A stretch of 64,000 nucleotides of DNA. It comes from Schizophyllum amplum (Eukaryota > Basidiomycota > Agaricomycetes > Agaricales > Schizophyllaceae). Shown here piece after piece: positions 33,430 through 45,870 of the stretch (the first letter of the stretch is position 1; each line of letters opens with the position of its first letter). The stretch spans positions 35,777-99,776 of the forward strand of contig VDMD01000091.1 in the NCBI GenBank assembly GCA_007026445.1. The letters run 5' to 3'. The position numbers and the translations under genes were made by a program. The notes under the pieces were generated by a model, which did not search any database, was not told the origin of the DNA, and saw nothing but the letters and a program-made list of their open reading frames with translations.

Positions 33430-35730
33430 AAAGGCGCGTATGTTATCGGCAGCGACACAGGATGGAACGTTGGCGGTAGCGACTGTGGGGATGAAGAACG
33501 CACCAATTACGAGGCGAAGGAGATGAAGGCCGTAAGCAAGTGGCACGAGCATGCGTCGTGCATGTCGCGCGCACTGTCGGCGTGTCCCGGGCTTGGTCAC
33601 GTGGGCTGTGTTCGACTGCTGGAAATTATCATTACTCGCAGAGACCGGCCCGCTGGCAGTTGTATGTCGTGAGCGAGTCACCATCGTCTGTCATGAACGG
33701 GGGGTCGCCGTAGTTCATTAGCGAGATCATTCTATTGACTATGTAGAGAATACAGCGCGCGCTCTACGTGTTGTTGTTAGCCAGAGGTCGCATAGGGGAG
33801 TACGAAGAAACGAACTGTAAAGTAACTCGCAATCATCAGGCCTGCTCCATTTTGTACCCGGGAGTTCGCCAATCGAGCATGATCAGACGAGAGGTTTTGC
33901 TATGCTGTCGGATTGAACGTGCAGATCGGGGTGCGCTGAAGTGAGGTATAGTAAGTATCAGTCCAAGAAGTATGGCGCGAGGTGCGTATGATCGAACGGC
34001 GGGTTGGCTCAACGCTCACCGTATCATTAGCAATGTTGACAAGCCGCGAGACACGGGGTTTCGTTTCTCCTCCCACCGGCGTCAGTCGCTTCGCGGTGGG
34101 ATCTCCCTCGTCGATACAATAAGATCGCGTCCGGCATATGGGGAAGATCAAATAGTCAACCTTTTTCTACGGAAAGACTGGGCGACTAGCATGACGTGCT
34201 GAGAGCCGGATCCATGATGCAAGGGCGGGCTGCGAGACACAAGTCTCGGGGTCTCGCCCATGGAGAGGGAGTCGCGACAGAGGTTACAGACCCTACGTCC
34301 TGCAGTTGACCTGCTACTTAGGTCAGCACATGTGGTCGAAGACTTCGCCTGATACGCACCCGCACTGCCGTCCGTCTAGTTGTGTACTGGGCATGTTCAG
34401 GACGATCTGCGCGCGCCGTCGATCGCTTCCCACATCCCACAGACAAGATCAGAAAAAGCCTGCTGTCATCCGTGAGAGCCTACTCACAGAGACGAAAGGC
34501 TTCACGCACCAAAGGTCATCACCTTCTCTTCAGCGTTCGCATAAGTGTTGCTCTCGGCTGCGATACGCCATTCCGCGTGACGATCGCGTTGAGCATTGAT
34601 ACCAGAAACCAGCTACGGCGAGAGCCACCGACGCCAGAAAGATGCGGGTCGAAGATACATTACTCATCCCGTAGGCAGAGCCGTCTTAGAACAGGAGAAC
34701 GTGATGGTACGAAGAAACAAGCGGCGCATGTCCGGTCCGGTTGCCGGACCTTGTCCTCGTCGATCATCTGCGTCGATTGCCTGATCGATACCTTCAAAGC
34801 CACAAGCCTTATGCACCATACGACTCGATGAGGACATACCTTGAGAGCTCTTTGGTCTTGCGCCATCCTCTTCTCTATCCTTCGCCGTGTTCCGATCTTG
34901 CCCGCTCCATGCCGCCTACCGACGAGTTCAACATGCATTCCTCGTCCTCTCGCAATAGATCAAGCATAACATGTACTCTCGAAGGAACGTCCTAGGGGAT
35001 GAGGAGAAACAGGCCATGTACCATCACTGCCGAGGTGCGCGTGGTACTTCTCTCTCGATCGCAACTAGGCTGACTCCTGACTCTTACTTCGCTCAGCCCA
35101 CTTCACTCCCAGCATAGCGGCGAAGGGGTTCATGCTCATGATGGATTGTTCTCTTCGCAACTTTGCACTCCCGTTCTTGGACGACGAAAGCGCCCAGCAA
35201 CAAACTCGCGATCGCCCCCTCGCAGTCGGGCGCGGTATGTTCTCCTCGTCAAGGGACGCAATGCCACCGTTGAAGAGGAAGACCAGGGTCTACACCCAGG
35301 ATATCCACAGGAGACATCACGTCAGAGGTACGTGCTGCTTTGCTCCTCTCGCGATCGCACGACTGACTAGTTTCCTTCATGTCAAACTAGGTCATGGCGC
35401 TCCGCTCCCTCCCCCCCTGTCTCCCAGGAGGCGCGGGCTCTCAATGCGACCCAGAGTGGAGCGTGCTCAACAAACGACAAGTGAAGCGCGTCCAGGCGTG
35501 GGGGGACCTCCATGCATATCAGACGCGGCCTACCTCCTTCTCGCTAAGCTCCTGTGCGCCTCGGCTGATCCAAACTCCAACGCATCATTTGACCGTCTAT
35601 GCGCGGCGCGACATGACATCTCTCGACAACCAGTACGATGATCCATCTCAGAGGACTGCCGCGCCATTCGACGCCAGGTGACTACGGCGTACAACCCGAC
35701 GCCCGTGACGCCGAGGCTCCATTACAGGCT
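33430..35730. other. Gene-poor 2.3-kb stretch
   Basis: No gene could be assembled. A piece at 34795-34990 (reading SHKPYAPYDSMRTYLE, LLYPSPCSDL, then PPTDEFNMHSSSSRNRS) looks protein-like and may be a remnant exon, but no family or phased neighbours were found. Confidence 0.35.
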
Positions 35731-35739
35731 CCGATGCGC

Positions 35740-36480
35740 TTTACTTGGGTAACCGGAAAGTCGGATTTGGTGACGTGAAGACCAGGTTCAGTGACGTGAA
35801 GCCCAGGTTTGGTGACCGAGACGCCGGACACGCCCTTGCTGCCATCGACTCGTCGTCGTCGAGGACCAGCACGCCTTACCGTCGGCTCCATCCTCATGGA
35901 CCTTCGTCAGTCATGTTCGTCGATCTCATCGCCGTGGCTCGACGTTCTCGAAGACCATCTCATTATCGCCCAGGACCAGCTCATCATCGCCCAGGACCAT
36001 CTCATTTTCGCCCAAGACCGGCTCATCATCGCTCAAGACCGGTTCATCGTATCCCAAGACCAGTACTGCGTCATCCCCGAAGACCGCACCACCTTCTCGT
36101 CGAAAGCCTGCATGGCGGTACACTTGAGTACCGGCGCATCCTGATCTTCGAAGACCAGCGCATCGTGATCTTCGAAGACCGGCGCATCGTGATCTTTGAG
36201 AATCTCAGGGCTTTCCTCCTCGAAGACCTCACGGCGTTGTCCTCGAAGATCTCACGACGTTCTCCCCGGCGAGGACCACCGAACTCGACGTGCGCGATAC
36301 TGGCGCGCATCCGGCTTTTCTCGACTCCGGCTTGCATTCGGTATCTTCGACTCCCGCTTGCATTCGGTATTCTCGACACCGTCTCGCGTTTGGTATTTTC
36401 GACACCGGCTCGCGTTCGGTGTTCTCGACACCGTCTCGCGTTCGGTATTCTCGATGCCCTTCACTTCGTCCAAGGAACGC
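35740..36480. repeat. Consecutive short tandem arrays with TTCGAAGACC core
   Basis: Several arrays follow each other. GGTGACGTGAAGACCAGGTT has 24-bp units at 35770-35815. CAGGACCAGCTCATCATCGCC has 21-bp units at 35955-36065. GATCTTCGAAGACCGGCGCA has 27-bp units at 36140-36200. TCGACACCGTCTCGCGTTCG has about 29-bp units at 36325-36455. The 21-bp units would encode a heptad-like DHLIIAQ repeat, but no gene model holds them. Confidence 0.65.
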
Positions 36481-36899
36481 GCGCCTCCGAACTGTCGTCG
36501 ACGGGGCGCGCAGCTTCGATTGCCGGAGCGCGCAGTGTTCTATCTTCGACCAGGGGAGGCGCCCAAGTTTCCACGGCGCCTTGAAGTCTTCGGAGGCCGA
36601 CGAAGCTCGACGTCTCCGAAGAGATGAGCGTGGTCGAAGTCCTCGAAGATCGGGCGCGACTCGTCGTCCTCGGAGGCCACCGCAGACGAGGCCGACGCAA
36701 TTGAAGAGGCCGACGCAGGTCGAAGTCTTCAAAGATCGGCGCAGCTCGCCGACCTCGACATTGTCGCCCCCCAGATGGGTTGTGTTCGCCCAGCATGATG
36801 GGCGCGCACCGTCCAAACCACGCAATGTGAACAGGTTCGTTGCATTTGTCATTTATTCTGCACGGACGCGCGCTGACCCCTTCTTCAGTCTTATCAGTT

Positions 36900-37690
36900 A
36901 GTCCTCGAGAGTGTACGGCTACACTCGGGCGGGGGTCTGTTGAGTCCGCCAAGGTATGATTATATATCGCGTACCGGCGCGGAGGAGGCGACTTGCGCGT
37001 TCAAGGCCGCTTGCATGCGAGTCGCGGATGGGCTCTGTATTGTACGTCGGTCAATATCGATGCGCGTCCTTAGACTTATGTTCTCGCTCGTGCTCAACCA
37101 CAGCATGACTTAGAACTTGAGGGTGATTCGGTCGATGGTCGATGTCTTGTAACAAGAGTGTATCTCCATATCTGAAGAGGCCGGTGCCACAAACCCTTGG
37201 CGAGCGACTTTAGTGACCAAACAAAGTCAATCGGCAATTTGATCGTCCGCATATGGTATGTTCAGGGCTTTCTCTTCCCGTCCATGTCATACTAACCTCA
37301 CATGTCAAGCTCGGTGGCGCACGGTCCTCCTCGGCGGTCTCGGGCATCTGGCCATGATCTTCGCCCCGCCTGACGCGACGAAACGCGTCGTCGACGCGTC
37401 GAAGTCGTCGCGTTCTTCGTTGTTGCGACACGTGTCTGTTGTTTACGCCTCGGCTGTCGCGAACGTGCCTCGTTGGCGCTGTTTATTGAGGTGACATTCG
37501 GGTCACAGAAGCCAGAGGAGATCTGTAGACGCGCCCAATCTGGAAAATCAGAGGGTAATAACGCGTCGCGGGAAGCACGCGCCGGGGACGCGCGCCGGCG
37601 GATCGCCCGATGGCGCGCGCTTCGACGTTTTCGGGTCACAATTCGGGTCAACAGCGGCAAACACGCTCAACAAGCTCGTGGGCCATCCGC
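36900..37690. other. Upstream region of the RRM gene
   Basis: No supported gene. Short open frames on both strands have no family resemblance. Confidence 0.4.
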
Positions 37691-37706
37691 GGCTATAAAG
37701 GCCGCG
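37687..37706 (+). promoter_or_regulatory. TATA box inside a CCGCGG dyad
   Basis: CTATAAAG at 37693-37700 is flanked by CCGCGG on the left and GGCCGCGG on the right. It lies about 330 bases before the ATG of the RRM gene, and the intervening sequence is C/T-rich, as in fungal 5' leaders. Confidence 0.5.
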
Positions 37707-38022
37707 GGCGAGGAAGGCGACCGACTTTTGCCTTCTTGCCTCCGTCCCCCATCCTCGTCCTCCAAGACCATATTAGCCTCCCTCAATAATACGCCCGCTT
37801 ACAGCCCTTTATCCATCGCCCCCAACTCAACGCCAGCCTTTACTTCATCCACCAACACGTCGCATATCCGATCGCCCGCCGCTATATCGCCTTCGCTATC
37901 CTCGCTGTATTCCCTCGCACAAGTCCCGTTCTTAGCTCTTCTCTTCACCCGCCATTGTCGATTCCCGGCTGCCTCGCCTTCAACGCTTTCCCTTGCATCC
38001 TTATAGCTATTAGACTATCACC

Positions 38023-41000
38023 ATGACCCTCACGACTCCTGCACCGTCGTCCACGACTCCCGCCGCACAGCACACGACCGACTCGCATGCCGCGCAAGAG
38101 CAACAACCGCACGCCGCCCCGATGACGCCACCGAAGAGCCCTCTATCCGCGTCACCACGCACGATGCGCGTTTCCGCAACGACCGCACCCGAGGACGCTC
38201 GGGGTCCCGCTGCACCCCTCGTCGAGCAGGAGGACGGGGAGATCCAGGAGTCCACGTCCTCGCGCGACGCCGGCTCTGACAGCGACACGGACGTCGAGAT
38301 TCTCATGCATTCGGTCGGAAGGATGGGACTTCCCGGGCCCGGCGAAGATGGCGGAGGTGCGTTAGCCTGTTCTTCCTCGCCCTGATTCGGACTTCGGCTA
38401 ACGCCTTTCATCTCAGATGACGCTCCAGCCCAGCGTCCCGACACATCTCCTGTGATGCCCGCGATGCAGCCACCCTCCCAGTCTCGCTCGCAGCCGCAAC
38501 GCAACGCACTCCCGACTCCATCGTTCAAGAACCCGGCCTCTTCACCCGTGTCTTCACTCGCTCCGCCCACGATCGCTAACGCGACATCCGACTTCTCGTC
38601 GAACGCTGCGACTCCCGGCGTCCTCAACTCGATCCTCAAGTCAACCACGCCCGAGTTCAGGCCTGCCCGCATGCAATCCGCGGCGTCGCAGCCCATGCCA
38701 GCGGTCGCGGAAGCGCCCTCGCTAGGCACCGAATCGCCGATCCAGGACCCCGACGCAAACCTGCCGCCCAACGTCTACATCAACGGCCTTCCGCCCCACT
38801 TCCCGGAGACCGAGCTTTACGCTCTCGCAGCGCCCTTTGGAGAGGTTCGCAGTGTGCGTAGCTTCACGCGACACGTGGGAGAGCGCGAAAGCGGCTATGG
38901 CTTCGTCCTGTACGTCTCGCTTTCCTTCGTTCTCGCGCATGCAGATCACTCACGTTGATCATCTAGCTTCTCCAAGCTGGACTCCGCCGAGAAATGCATC
39001 CAGTCCCTCCGTCGCTACCGCAACCTGCATCCTACGTTTTCTAAGGTAAGCCGAGCGCATATATGCACTTGTCTTCTCTGACGTCCAGTACAGCAAGTGC
39101 ACAAGATCCCCGGAACACCTTACGCCGCTCCCAAGCCGTACCCGACTCCACACGCTGGTCTCGAGCATGACGAGTTCGGTAGCGAGTGCGAAGACGTGTC
39201 TTTCAAGGAGAAGATGGAACGCCTGCATGACTTTACGAGCACGAACCTGTATATTGAGGGGTACGTCTCGTTCTTCGTGCGCTTCTGCCTTACTGACGAG
39301 ACCGCTTACGGTGCAGCTTGCCTATGAGTATCGATGAGCCTGTATGTCGACTTCTTGCCAGCTGTTTGTCCTTCGCTAACGAATCGCAGACCTTGTCCGC
39401 GCTTATCGCGCCACACCAAATCAAGTCCAGCCGCTTCTTCCAGACCAAGCTCAGCAACCCTCCACGCATCATTGCCTTCGTTCGGTGCGTCGTCGTGAAT
39501 TCGTACTACTCGCAGACGTTGACTTCAACTCATAGGCTGGATACTCGCGCTGGTGCAGAGGAGGTCATCGAGCGCCTTCACGGGCGCATGGTTCGGGGCT
39601 GGAATGACACGGGCAGCCGCATCTCAGTACGCTTCGCGGACACGGCGGAACAGCGTGAGCTGAGGGTAAGTTTCTACCCTTTTAGTGAATGACGTGGGCT
39701 TATGACCGTTCTCAGCGCCAGGAGCGCACCGTGCGTGACGGCGACCAGTCGCCATCCCGCCTCACTATCGCTCAGGCTGCTTGCTCAACCTACGCGGACC
39801 GGCGATGTCGCCCTCTCCGTCGCACTCGTCTCTCTCGACCTTCCCTTCGCAAGGGTCGTTCTCTTCGTTCCCGTCGCAGGGATCGCTCGCATCGCTGCCT
39901 TCGCACGGATCGCTCGCCTCTCAGCAACGCCGCCAGCCTCGTGGACCATTCGAGGAGAACAACTTCATGCACGGTGATCACGGTCTCGCAGTCGACTACA
40001 ACCTGCAGCGCAAGTCTCCGAACCCGTGTCAACAACGCAGGTCGCCGAACCCTCGCGGCCAGCCGATCTTCCGCACGGATGCCGAGGAGCAACATATCCA
40101 GCTCCCTCCGCCGCAGAGCACGAACGGCAACGGCTCCATGTCCCACCTCCTTGACTCCCTTCGCAACTCTGGTCACGTTCCGGGCGCCAACAGGCTCGAC
40201 TACCGCGATCAGTTCCCGCAGACGCTCCGGTCCAGCTCTTCCAGCACGGACTTGCTCAGCGCCGCAGCCGCGTACTCGAATCAGCACGCGTTCCCCGAGA
40301 CACGCGCCGCGCAGGCTCGCAACGGCTACACGCCCGCCGAGGAGTACCTCATCCAACAAGCCAACACGGACTCTTACGCCGAGGGCGGCGACCACGCCAG
40401 CTTCCGCCGTCGCGTTCCATCCAGCCGACTTCAGATGGACAACAAGGAGGGATCTCGTCAAGGGCTCAACGTGGGTTTGCGCGGCTATCGCGCGCAAGCG
40501 TCCACCATGGGTTTCCCCTATCGCTCGCCGGCTCTCGGTGGCAGCGGCAGCGGCACCGAGTTCTCGCCGTCGCTGAGCGAGGACGATTTCCACTCGGCGG
40601 CCGCGCATCGTCAAGGATTCCACGGCTCTCGTGCTTCGTACTCTGATGACGAGTCGACGGGTTACGGACCGCAAGCGCACACGCGCTCTTCGACGATGCC
40701 GCATCCGCCTACCGGAGCCAGTCGCCAGCGGCACGCGCAGCACAGCAGCATCAGCATCGCGCCTTCGTCTCGCGGGTTCGCTGGGATGAAGAAGGCCGTC
40801 GACCGCTACGGCGACGGATCACCTGCCTTGACGCAGCACTCGCCGTCCATGGTCAGCCCTGCGCTGACGTACTCGTCGCGGACCCCGGCGACGCTCAGCC
40901 CGGTGACGCCGTTCTTTGGGTCGTTCGCGGGTGACCGCGACGGGTTCGACGGCGGGCTGATGGGCGAGAAGCACCAGCACGGCGGCATTATGGGCGACAA

Positions 41001-41112
41001 GCACCAGCACGGGGGGATGATGGGGGAGAAGCACGGCGGTGGGCTCATGGGGGAGAAGCATGTGCAGCAGTTGAGCTCGCGCGTTCCCTCCATCGTCACT
41101 CACCGCGAGTAG
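38023..41112 (+). CDS. Two-RRM RNA-binding protein (RBMS/Scw1-like), ~906 aa
   Basis: Expected to bind single-stranded RNA and regulate mRNA fate. Exons are 38023-38356, 38417-38909, 38967-39045, 39094-39260, 39317-39341, 39390-39484, 39536-39665 and 39716-41112; all seven introns (48-60 nt) splice in phase. The N-terminus is disordered. RRM1 starts NVYINGLPPHFPETELYAL and has RNP1-like ESGYGFVLFSK. RRM2 has TNLYIEGLPMSIDEPTLSAL and RIIAFVRLDT. The tail is Ser/Gln/His-rich and ends in MGEKH repeats and VPSIVTHRE. In exon 8 the frame that continues from RRM2 (SPSRLTIAQAA) must slip by one base near 39779 to reach LLNLRGPAMSPSPS and the long final frame. This is a one-base deletion or sequencing error, and 906 aa assumes it is repaired. 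Codon use and splicing look like a conserved housekeeping gene. Confidence 0.85.
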
Positions 41113-41767
41113 GTCGCTGGGATGTCTATTGGTAACGTTCTTGCACGCTCTTACGATCTAGTCTCTTGTCGCCGTCTCTCATGCACACCGTCATCGTCTC
41201 ATCCATCTTCGACGTCACTTCGTATGTCCGCTCCCGCTGTCCCCATATATCCGTCCTCGTTCCGTGACTTTTCGAACATGATCTTACCGTAATTTTCGAC
41301 CTCTCTTCGCGATCCCTTACCTCCGTGTTCTCGAGACACCGCCTTTTGTACTCGCCTTACTTATGCCTCTTCGCACACATCGCTTGTCCCTAGCAGTAAA
41401 ATATCGCCGCGTAGTCATCCATTCGCACAGATCCATTGTCTTCGTACAGAACCATCGTCTTTGCACAGATCATATCATCCAACGTCCATTGTACGCGCAG
41501 CGTATCGTCTGCACATCTTGCTAGTCTTCTTACGCATATGACACCTTTGGCGCTTTTTGTCGGGCGCGCAGTGTACACAAACATCGTCGGTCCTAAAGCA
41601 CGGTCGTCGTTATCTCTACCACCGATGTATACAGCTCTCGTATCCCTCGTCTATCCTGTTATACTGTTGTAGTACGAGCAATACATTGATTGCACGTCGA
41701 AGCTGCGAGGTATGAGCGTACTGGTGAGGGGACTGCGAACCGCGAGGGAGAGGATACGATGAGTATG
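41113..41767. other. 3' region of the RRM gene
   Basis: T/C-rich presumed 3' UTR, then CGCACAGATCCATTGTCTTC-like repeats near 41425-41485. No other gene is supported. Confidence 0.4.
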
Positions 41768-41915
41768 TGAGGGGGACGAATGCAGGGTGATGACTCGACA
41801 GAGCGGATGTGGGAAGTAGACAGAGTATCCGGCGTATGTACTTTGTACTAGCCTTGTACGTTTCAATACTAGACCACTTACTAGACGAGTGTGGCGTACA
41901 TCAAGGTGAGGGGAG
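41768..41915 (+). repeat. Shared 3' element, copy a
   Basis: Begins GTGAGGGGGACGAATGCAGG, continues GTATCCGGCGTATGTACTTT and ends GACGAGTGTGGCGTACATCA. The same ordered blocks occur at 47823-48005 and, inverted, at 54265-54410. It lies just 3' of the minus-strand frame ending at 42005. This copy is more diverged than the other two and has a short insertion. Confidence 0.5.
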
Positions 41916-42004
41916 GGGGGGGGCGGTGAAAGCAGAAGACGAGGCGAAGGCGAGGGAAGAGGAGGGCGTTTTAATGTGACCTACAATGAGGGCGACACTG
42001 AGGT

Positions 42005-43000
42005 TCAGGAGAGCCCAATCGTCAGAGTCTCAGCTCTAGACCTGCTCCGACGCATCCATATCGAGGGCCGGCGACGCGTCGGGCTCGACGGTCGCCGATG
42101 CGTCGGGCTCGACGGTCGCCGATGCGTCAAGCGCGACGACTGCCGTGGCTGCATTGCTGACCGCGGGACGCGTCCTCGGCACGCGCCGTCGCGATGGCTG
42201 TCGACGTGTCCGCCGATGGCTGTCAACGCGTCCGCCCCATTGATCTCTGCCAACTCCTCCATGGCCGCCATAGACTGTTTGATGATCTCGAAAATGACCC
42301 CCGGGCTCATCCCGGCCGCGCGCGGCCGCCTGGATGGCCGCCGCACATGCCGCCATGGTGGCGTCGATCTTCGCCGGCAGGACTTCCGCGTTCGCCTTGA
42401 TCGTTCCCTCCTGCGCTCTCCACGCGGCTGCCACTTTCCTCCTTCCGCCTCAGCCGCCACCTTCTCCACCTTCTCCTTGGCCTCAGCCTGGGCAGCCTGT
42501 CCCTTCAACCAGAGTCTCCTGAGGAGCTGCTCTTGCGTCTCGAGACTCCCGAAGGGGAGAGGCGGGGGGCAGTGCCAGACTTTGCCGTGCGTGCAGATGT
42601 AGTTGCCGTGCGTGCAAATGTAGTTGCCGTGTTGGCATACGTAGTTGGTGAGAGGGGCGGCGTCGGCGGTGGCAGTAACGGTGTCAGTGGTGAGGGGATC
42701 AGCGTCGGTGGTGACGGGAGTATTGTCGGTGGTGAGGAGAGGAGTGTTGGTGATGGAGGTGGCGTAGGGGGAAGGCGCGTGCTCGAGGGGGGACGGCGCA
42801 AGTTCGAGGGGGGACGGCGCAGACTGAAGGGAGTCATCGCGCGCTCTGGGTGCGTCTGGAGACGGCTCTTCCGCGCTGAGGGCAATGGGAGATGGGTGGG
42901 AGAGATGACGGAGCTCCGTGTAGAGCCTCCAGCACGGGCAGATGAGGCTCGCCGCGCTTCTGGGATCGGAGACCTTGAGGGACGGGATGCTGATGGACAT
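42005..43000 (-). CDS. Unrecognised candidate gene, 331-codon frame
   Basis: I do not recognise it. The frame starts at an ATG (MSISIPSLKVSDPRSAASL). It has a Ser/Pro/Thr-rich disordered part (about residues 40-110) and a curious Cys/His tandem, NYVCQHGNYICTHGNYICTHG (about residues 118-139). It then has a Glu/Lys/Ala helix-like part (KEKVEKVAAEAEGGK). After about 42440 the helical character moves to the next frame (AEVLPAKIDATMAACAAAIQ), returns (VIFEIIKQSMAAMEELAEI), and moves again to repeats of ALDASATVEPDA. This alternation suggests compensating indels, or a decaying coiled-coil gene. No introns are seen. Confidence 0.4.
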   Translation of the reverse strand: MSISIPSLKVSDPRSAASLICPCWRLYTELRHLSHPSPIALSAEEPSPDAPRARDDSLQSAPSPLELAPSPLEHAPSPYATSITNTPLLTTDNTPVTTDADPLTTDTVTATADAAPLTNYVCQHGNYICTHGNYICTHGKVWHCPPPLPFGSLETQEQLLRRLWLKGQAAQAEAKEKVEKVAAEAEGGKWQPRGERRRERSRRTRKSCRRRSTPPWRHVRRPSRRPRAAGMSPGVIFEIIKQSMAAMEELAEINGADALTAIGGHVDSHRDGACRGRVPRSAMQPRQSSRLTHRRPSSPTHRRPSSPTRRRPSIWMRRSRSRAETLTIGLS

Positions 43001-44980
43001 GTTGCGAGGGCAAGTGGCACGTTAGAAGAGAAGGAAGGTGGCGCGTGAGAAAGTGGCGAGTCAGGTCTTTATGCCTGCACGCCTCGTGCGGTGGAGATAT
43101 GCAGCGGCTATTTGGGCGAACAATGGGGCCCTGCCACTCATCGATCAAATTTAGTGCTGAAAAAAGGGTAGCTGGAGTCATGCATGTCGGCATCATAGGA
43201 CGTCCATTGTGCAAAGAATGGAGAAGACGATGGGCCTGCCATTGTATGTACAGCGTCCAACGTTCAGGGTGAGGGTCTATGCACGGATGGCTTCGCGCTG
43301 CGGCACGTTTGGCGACGCAGACAGAAGTGAGCAGATAAAAGTCGGTAGCCCATTCATTTAGTCAGGGAGTCGAGCATTTTGGCAGCGGTGGTCGTGGTCG
43401 TGGAAGACGAAAAGCGCGTGGTCGAGTCAACCGCGATCTCGCGATCACGGACCGCCGATCGTGTCTGCCGAGCGCCCTCGTCTCTCTCCATCATGCCGAA
43501 GCCCTCGGCGGGCTCTTTGTCCAGTCTGCAAGCTCTGGTGAAGGTTTCTACTACTCGAGCCTCATCTATACTACGCTGAGTCGCGTTCCAGACCTGGATC
43601 GAGCAGGAGGATGGAGTTCACCAATGATCGAGATCGACGGCATCCCTCCTCCCATGAGTCTCACCGAACTCTCCCCTCTCCATCCTCAGATCTCAGATCT
43701 CATGTACTATGTCATCAATAGACTTGACCAACTTCCTGCTATGAACTGCGAGATGGCTGCTGTGCGCTGAGGGCGCTGCCCTCGTCACACGGTACGTATG
43801 CGTGCGCCAACGCGTACACGACTTACCGTACGCACGTCTACGGCATACGAGAGACAAACAGTGGCGAGATTGGAGGTGCGTAGCCCAACGTGCTCGCCAG
43901 ACGATTAGTTGCTGACGCATGATTCGTCCACAGCACGATTCCTCGCAAAGACAAGCAATGATCAATGAAAGTAAACCTTTCCTCTCGCGTCGCGCACAAT
44001 GTAGACATCCCTTTCCCTCTATCATTTCCCCCAGACTACCATGCAGTATTGCGAACGTCATCACGGTGCTCGAGGCAATCCATCCCCACGCGACGAAGGC
44101 TTCGGCGACCCTCCGCGACGCCGCAGCTTCCTCCTATACTCGAAGCCAGACGTGACACGCCAGATAAACGCCAGCTACGGCATGATCCATGACCGCTGTG
44201 TACACCGTCCTTGACATCGTGCAGGCCGAGGCGCTCGCAGATGAGCTCTGCGCGGAACCGGCCGCGCACGACCATCGCAGCGCCCATTCATTTTCTCTGG
44301 GCAAGATGTCGATGTGAGCCGCGCGAAGATCGACCCGCTCATTGATGCACGCCCAGGCGACTGTGCTCCTAAGATCGCGAAGGGGAAGGAGGGCCGCGAG
44401 CGGGAGTAGAGGGTGAGGGTTCAACTTGGCGCGGCTACGCCTCGGGCTACGCTAGGGGCGAGCGAGCGAGTGAGAGCATGACTTGCGCGCCCGAACATTG
44501 AGTACACGCGCAGACTGCCTGGTGCGTCTTTTTTCGATACGCACTTTCTGATACCCAATCCGACCCTTACGAGGCCTCAATTTCTTACGCATATCCAAGG
44601 GCTTCGGCGTTCCCTCTCGCCGGCGCTTCGATATCTTCTGTATGCATACATCCCACTCTGCTGTCTCAACGACCGACCCTTGAATCGCTCTCTGTGTCGC
44701 TTGTCTTTTGGCTTTGGTAGGGAGAAGCCGTCCTCTCCCTTGCACATTTATTGACGCCCACCCCGTAGATATCCTGCCTTGAGCATCTCCTTCTTGCCGC
44801 GGCCCGTATGCGGGACATGGATTCCGTTGACAGCGCGCCCGCAAGACTGAGGGAAGGAATTGCGGGGTACCCTGGTGCATTGTGAAGGCGAACTTGAAGA
44901 TAGAAGGCGCGTCGACGGTGCGTTCTGGCTCGTGTTTTCTTTGGTACCAATGCCACGCGCCCGCGCGTTCCCGTATAACG
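43001..44980. other. Gene-poor stretch
   Basis: No gene could be supported on either strand; the frames present lack family features or phased splice sites. Confidence 0.4.
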
Positions 44981-44984
44981 AATA

Positions 44985-45110
44985 CGCTTGTTTGCGTATA
45001 ACGAAGACGCTCGTTCCAGTTGAACGAAGACGCTCGTTCCAGTTGCACGAAGACGCTCGTTCCCGTTGAGTGAAGACGCTCGTTCGCATATAGCGAAGAC
45101 GCTCAGCCAT
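44985..45110. repeat. ~22-bp tandem array (CGAAGACGCTCGTTCC)
   Basis: Five to six units of CGAAGACGCTCGTTCCAGTT with variable ends (AGTTGA, AGTTGC, CGTTGAGT, GCATATAG). Its TCGTTC/CGAAGA words recall the TCGA-rich families elsewhere in the window. Confidence 0.75.
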
Positions 45111-45242
45111 TTCTTCGCCCTCATTCGTTGGACGCGCGCCCTACTCCTTGTACGTGGTACTGCGGCGAACCTGCAGCTGACTATCCATGCAGGGACAGCC
45201 CGCTTCGACCGGGCGCGCTGGACGCAAGGGCGGGCGCGTTTT

Positions 45243-45360
45243 GTGCCTCATGAGCGTGCGCGTCGTGTGCCTCATGAGCGTGCGCGTCGTGTGCCTCATG
45301 AGCGTGCGCGACGTGTGCCTCATGAGCGTGCGCGACGTGTGCCACGTCAGCGTGAGCGTG
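45243..45360. repeat. 24-bp tandem array (GTGCCTCATGAGCGTGCGCG)
   Basis: Four near-identical 24-bp units and one variant, ending before a GAAG/GTGAGT donor-like site at 45424. In the plus frame it would encode VPHERARR repeats. Confidence 0.85.
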
Positions 45361-45423
45361 CGCCGCGACGGTCGGACGTACATGCAGGATGTCGTGCGGA
45401 ACGGGAGGGTGCGAGCGTATGAA

Positions 45424-45870
45424 GGTGAGTGGGGCATAACGTGCTCTGATTGTGAGGGGGCGAGGGGCGGGAGGGGGAATGGGAGAGGGGGAGAAGGGAA
45501 GGTAGAGACGAGGCAGGGGAAGGGGTAGTGAGAAATGAGTAGAGGAAGGGGGGGCGGGGGAAGGGGATGGGAAGTCTTAGAACTAGGTGTCGTCACCATC
45601 TTCTTGTTGTCCTCGTCCGACTCGACTCACGCCCCCCTCTTCCCGCTCCCTCTCATCTGTTTCCTCGCTCCCCCTCATCTGTTTCCTCGCTCTCTCTGTC
45701 CCCGCGCTGCCGCCCTCCCCCCTCCCTCTGTATCCCGCCCCTCCCTCTATATTTCGCCCCTCCCTCTATATTTCGCCCCTCCCTCTATATTTCGCCCGTC
45801 CCGTTATATTTCGCCCCTCCTTCTATATTTCGCCCCTCCTTCTATATCCCGCCCCTCCCCTCCCTCCTTT
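45424..45870. repeat. Purine tract followed by CCCTCCCTCTATATTTCG array
   Basis: A G-rich tract (45424-45570) directly follows a GTGAGT motif. It is followed by seven or so 18-bp units of CCCTCCCTCTATATTTCG at 45730-45860. Confidence 0.7.

Noticed and set aside
39689..40743. 295-codon plus and 317-codon minus frames over the RRM gene tail
   Set aside because: Arg-rich shadows of the Ser/His/Gln-rich tail; the ancestral frame resumes after one base and runs to 41112.
45243..45360. Regular 24-bp repeats considered as a CRISPR array
   Set aside because: The units abut without unique spacers and the genome is clearly eukaryotic; this is a minisatellite.
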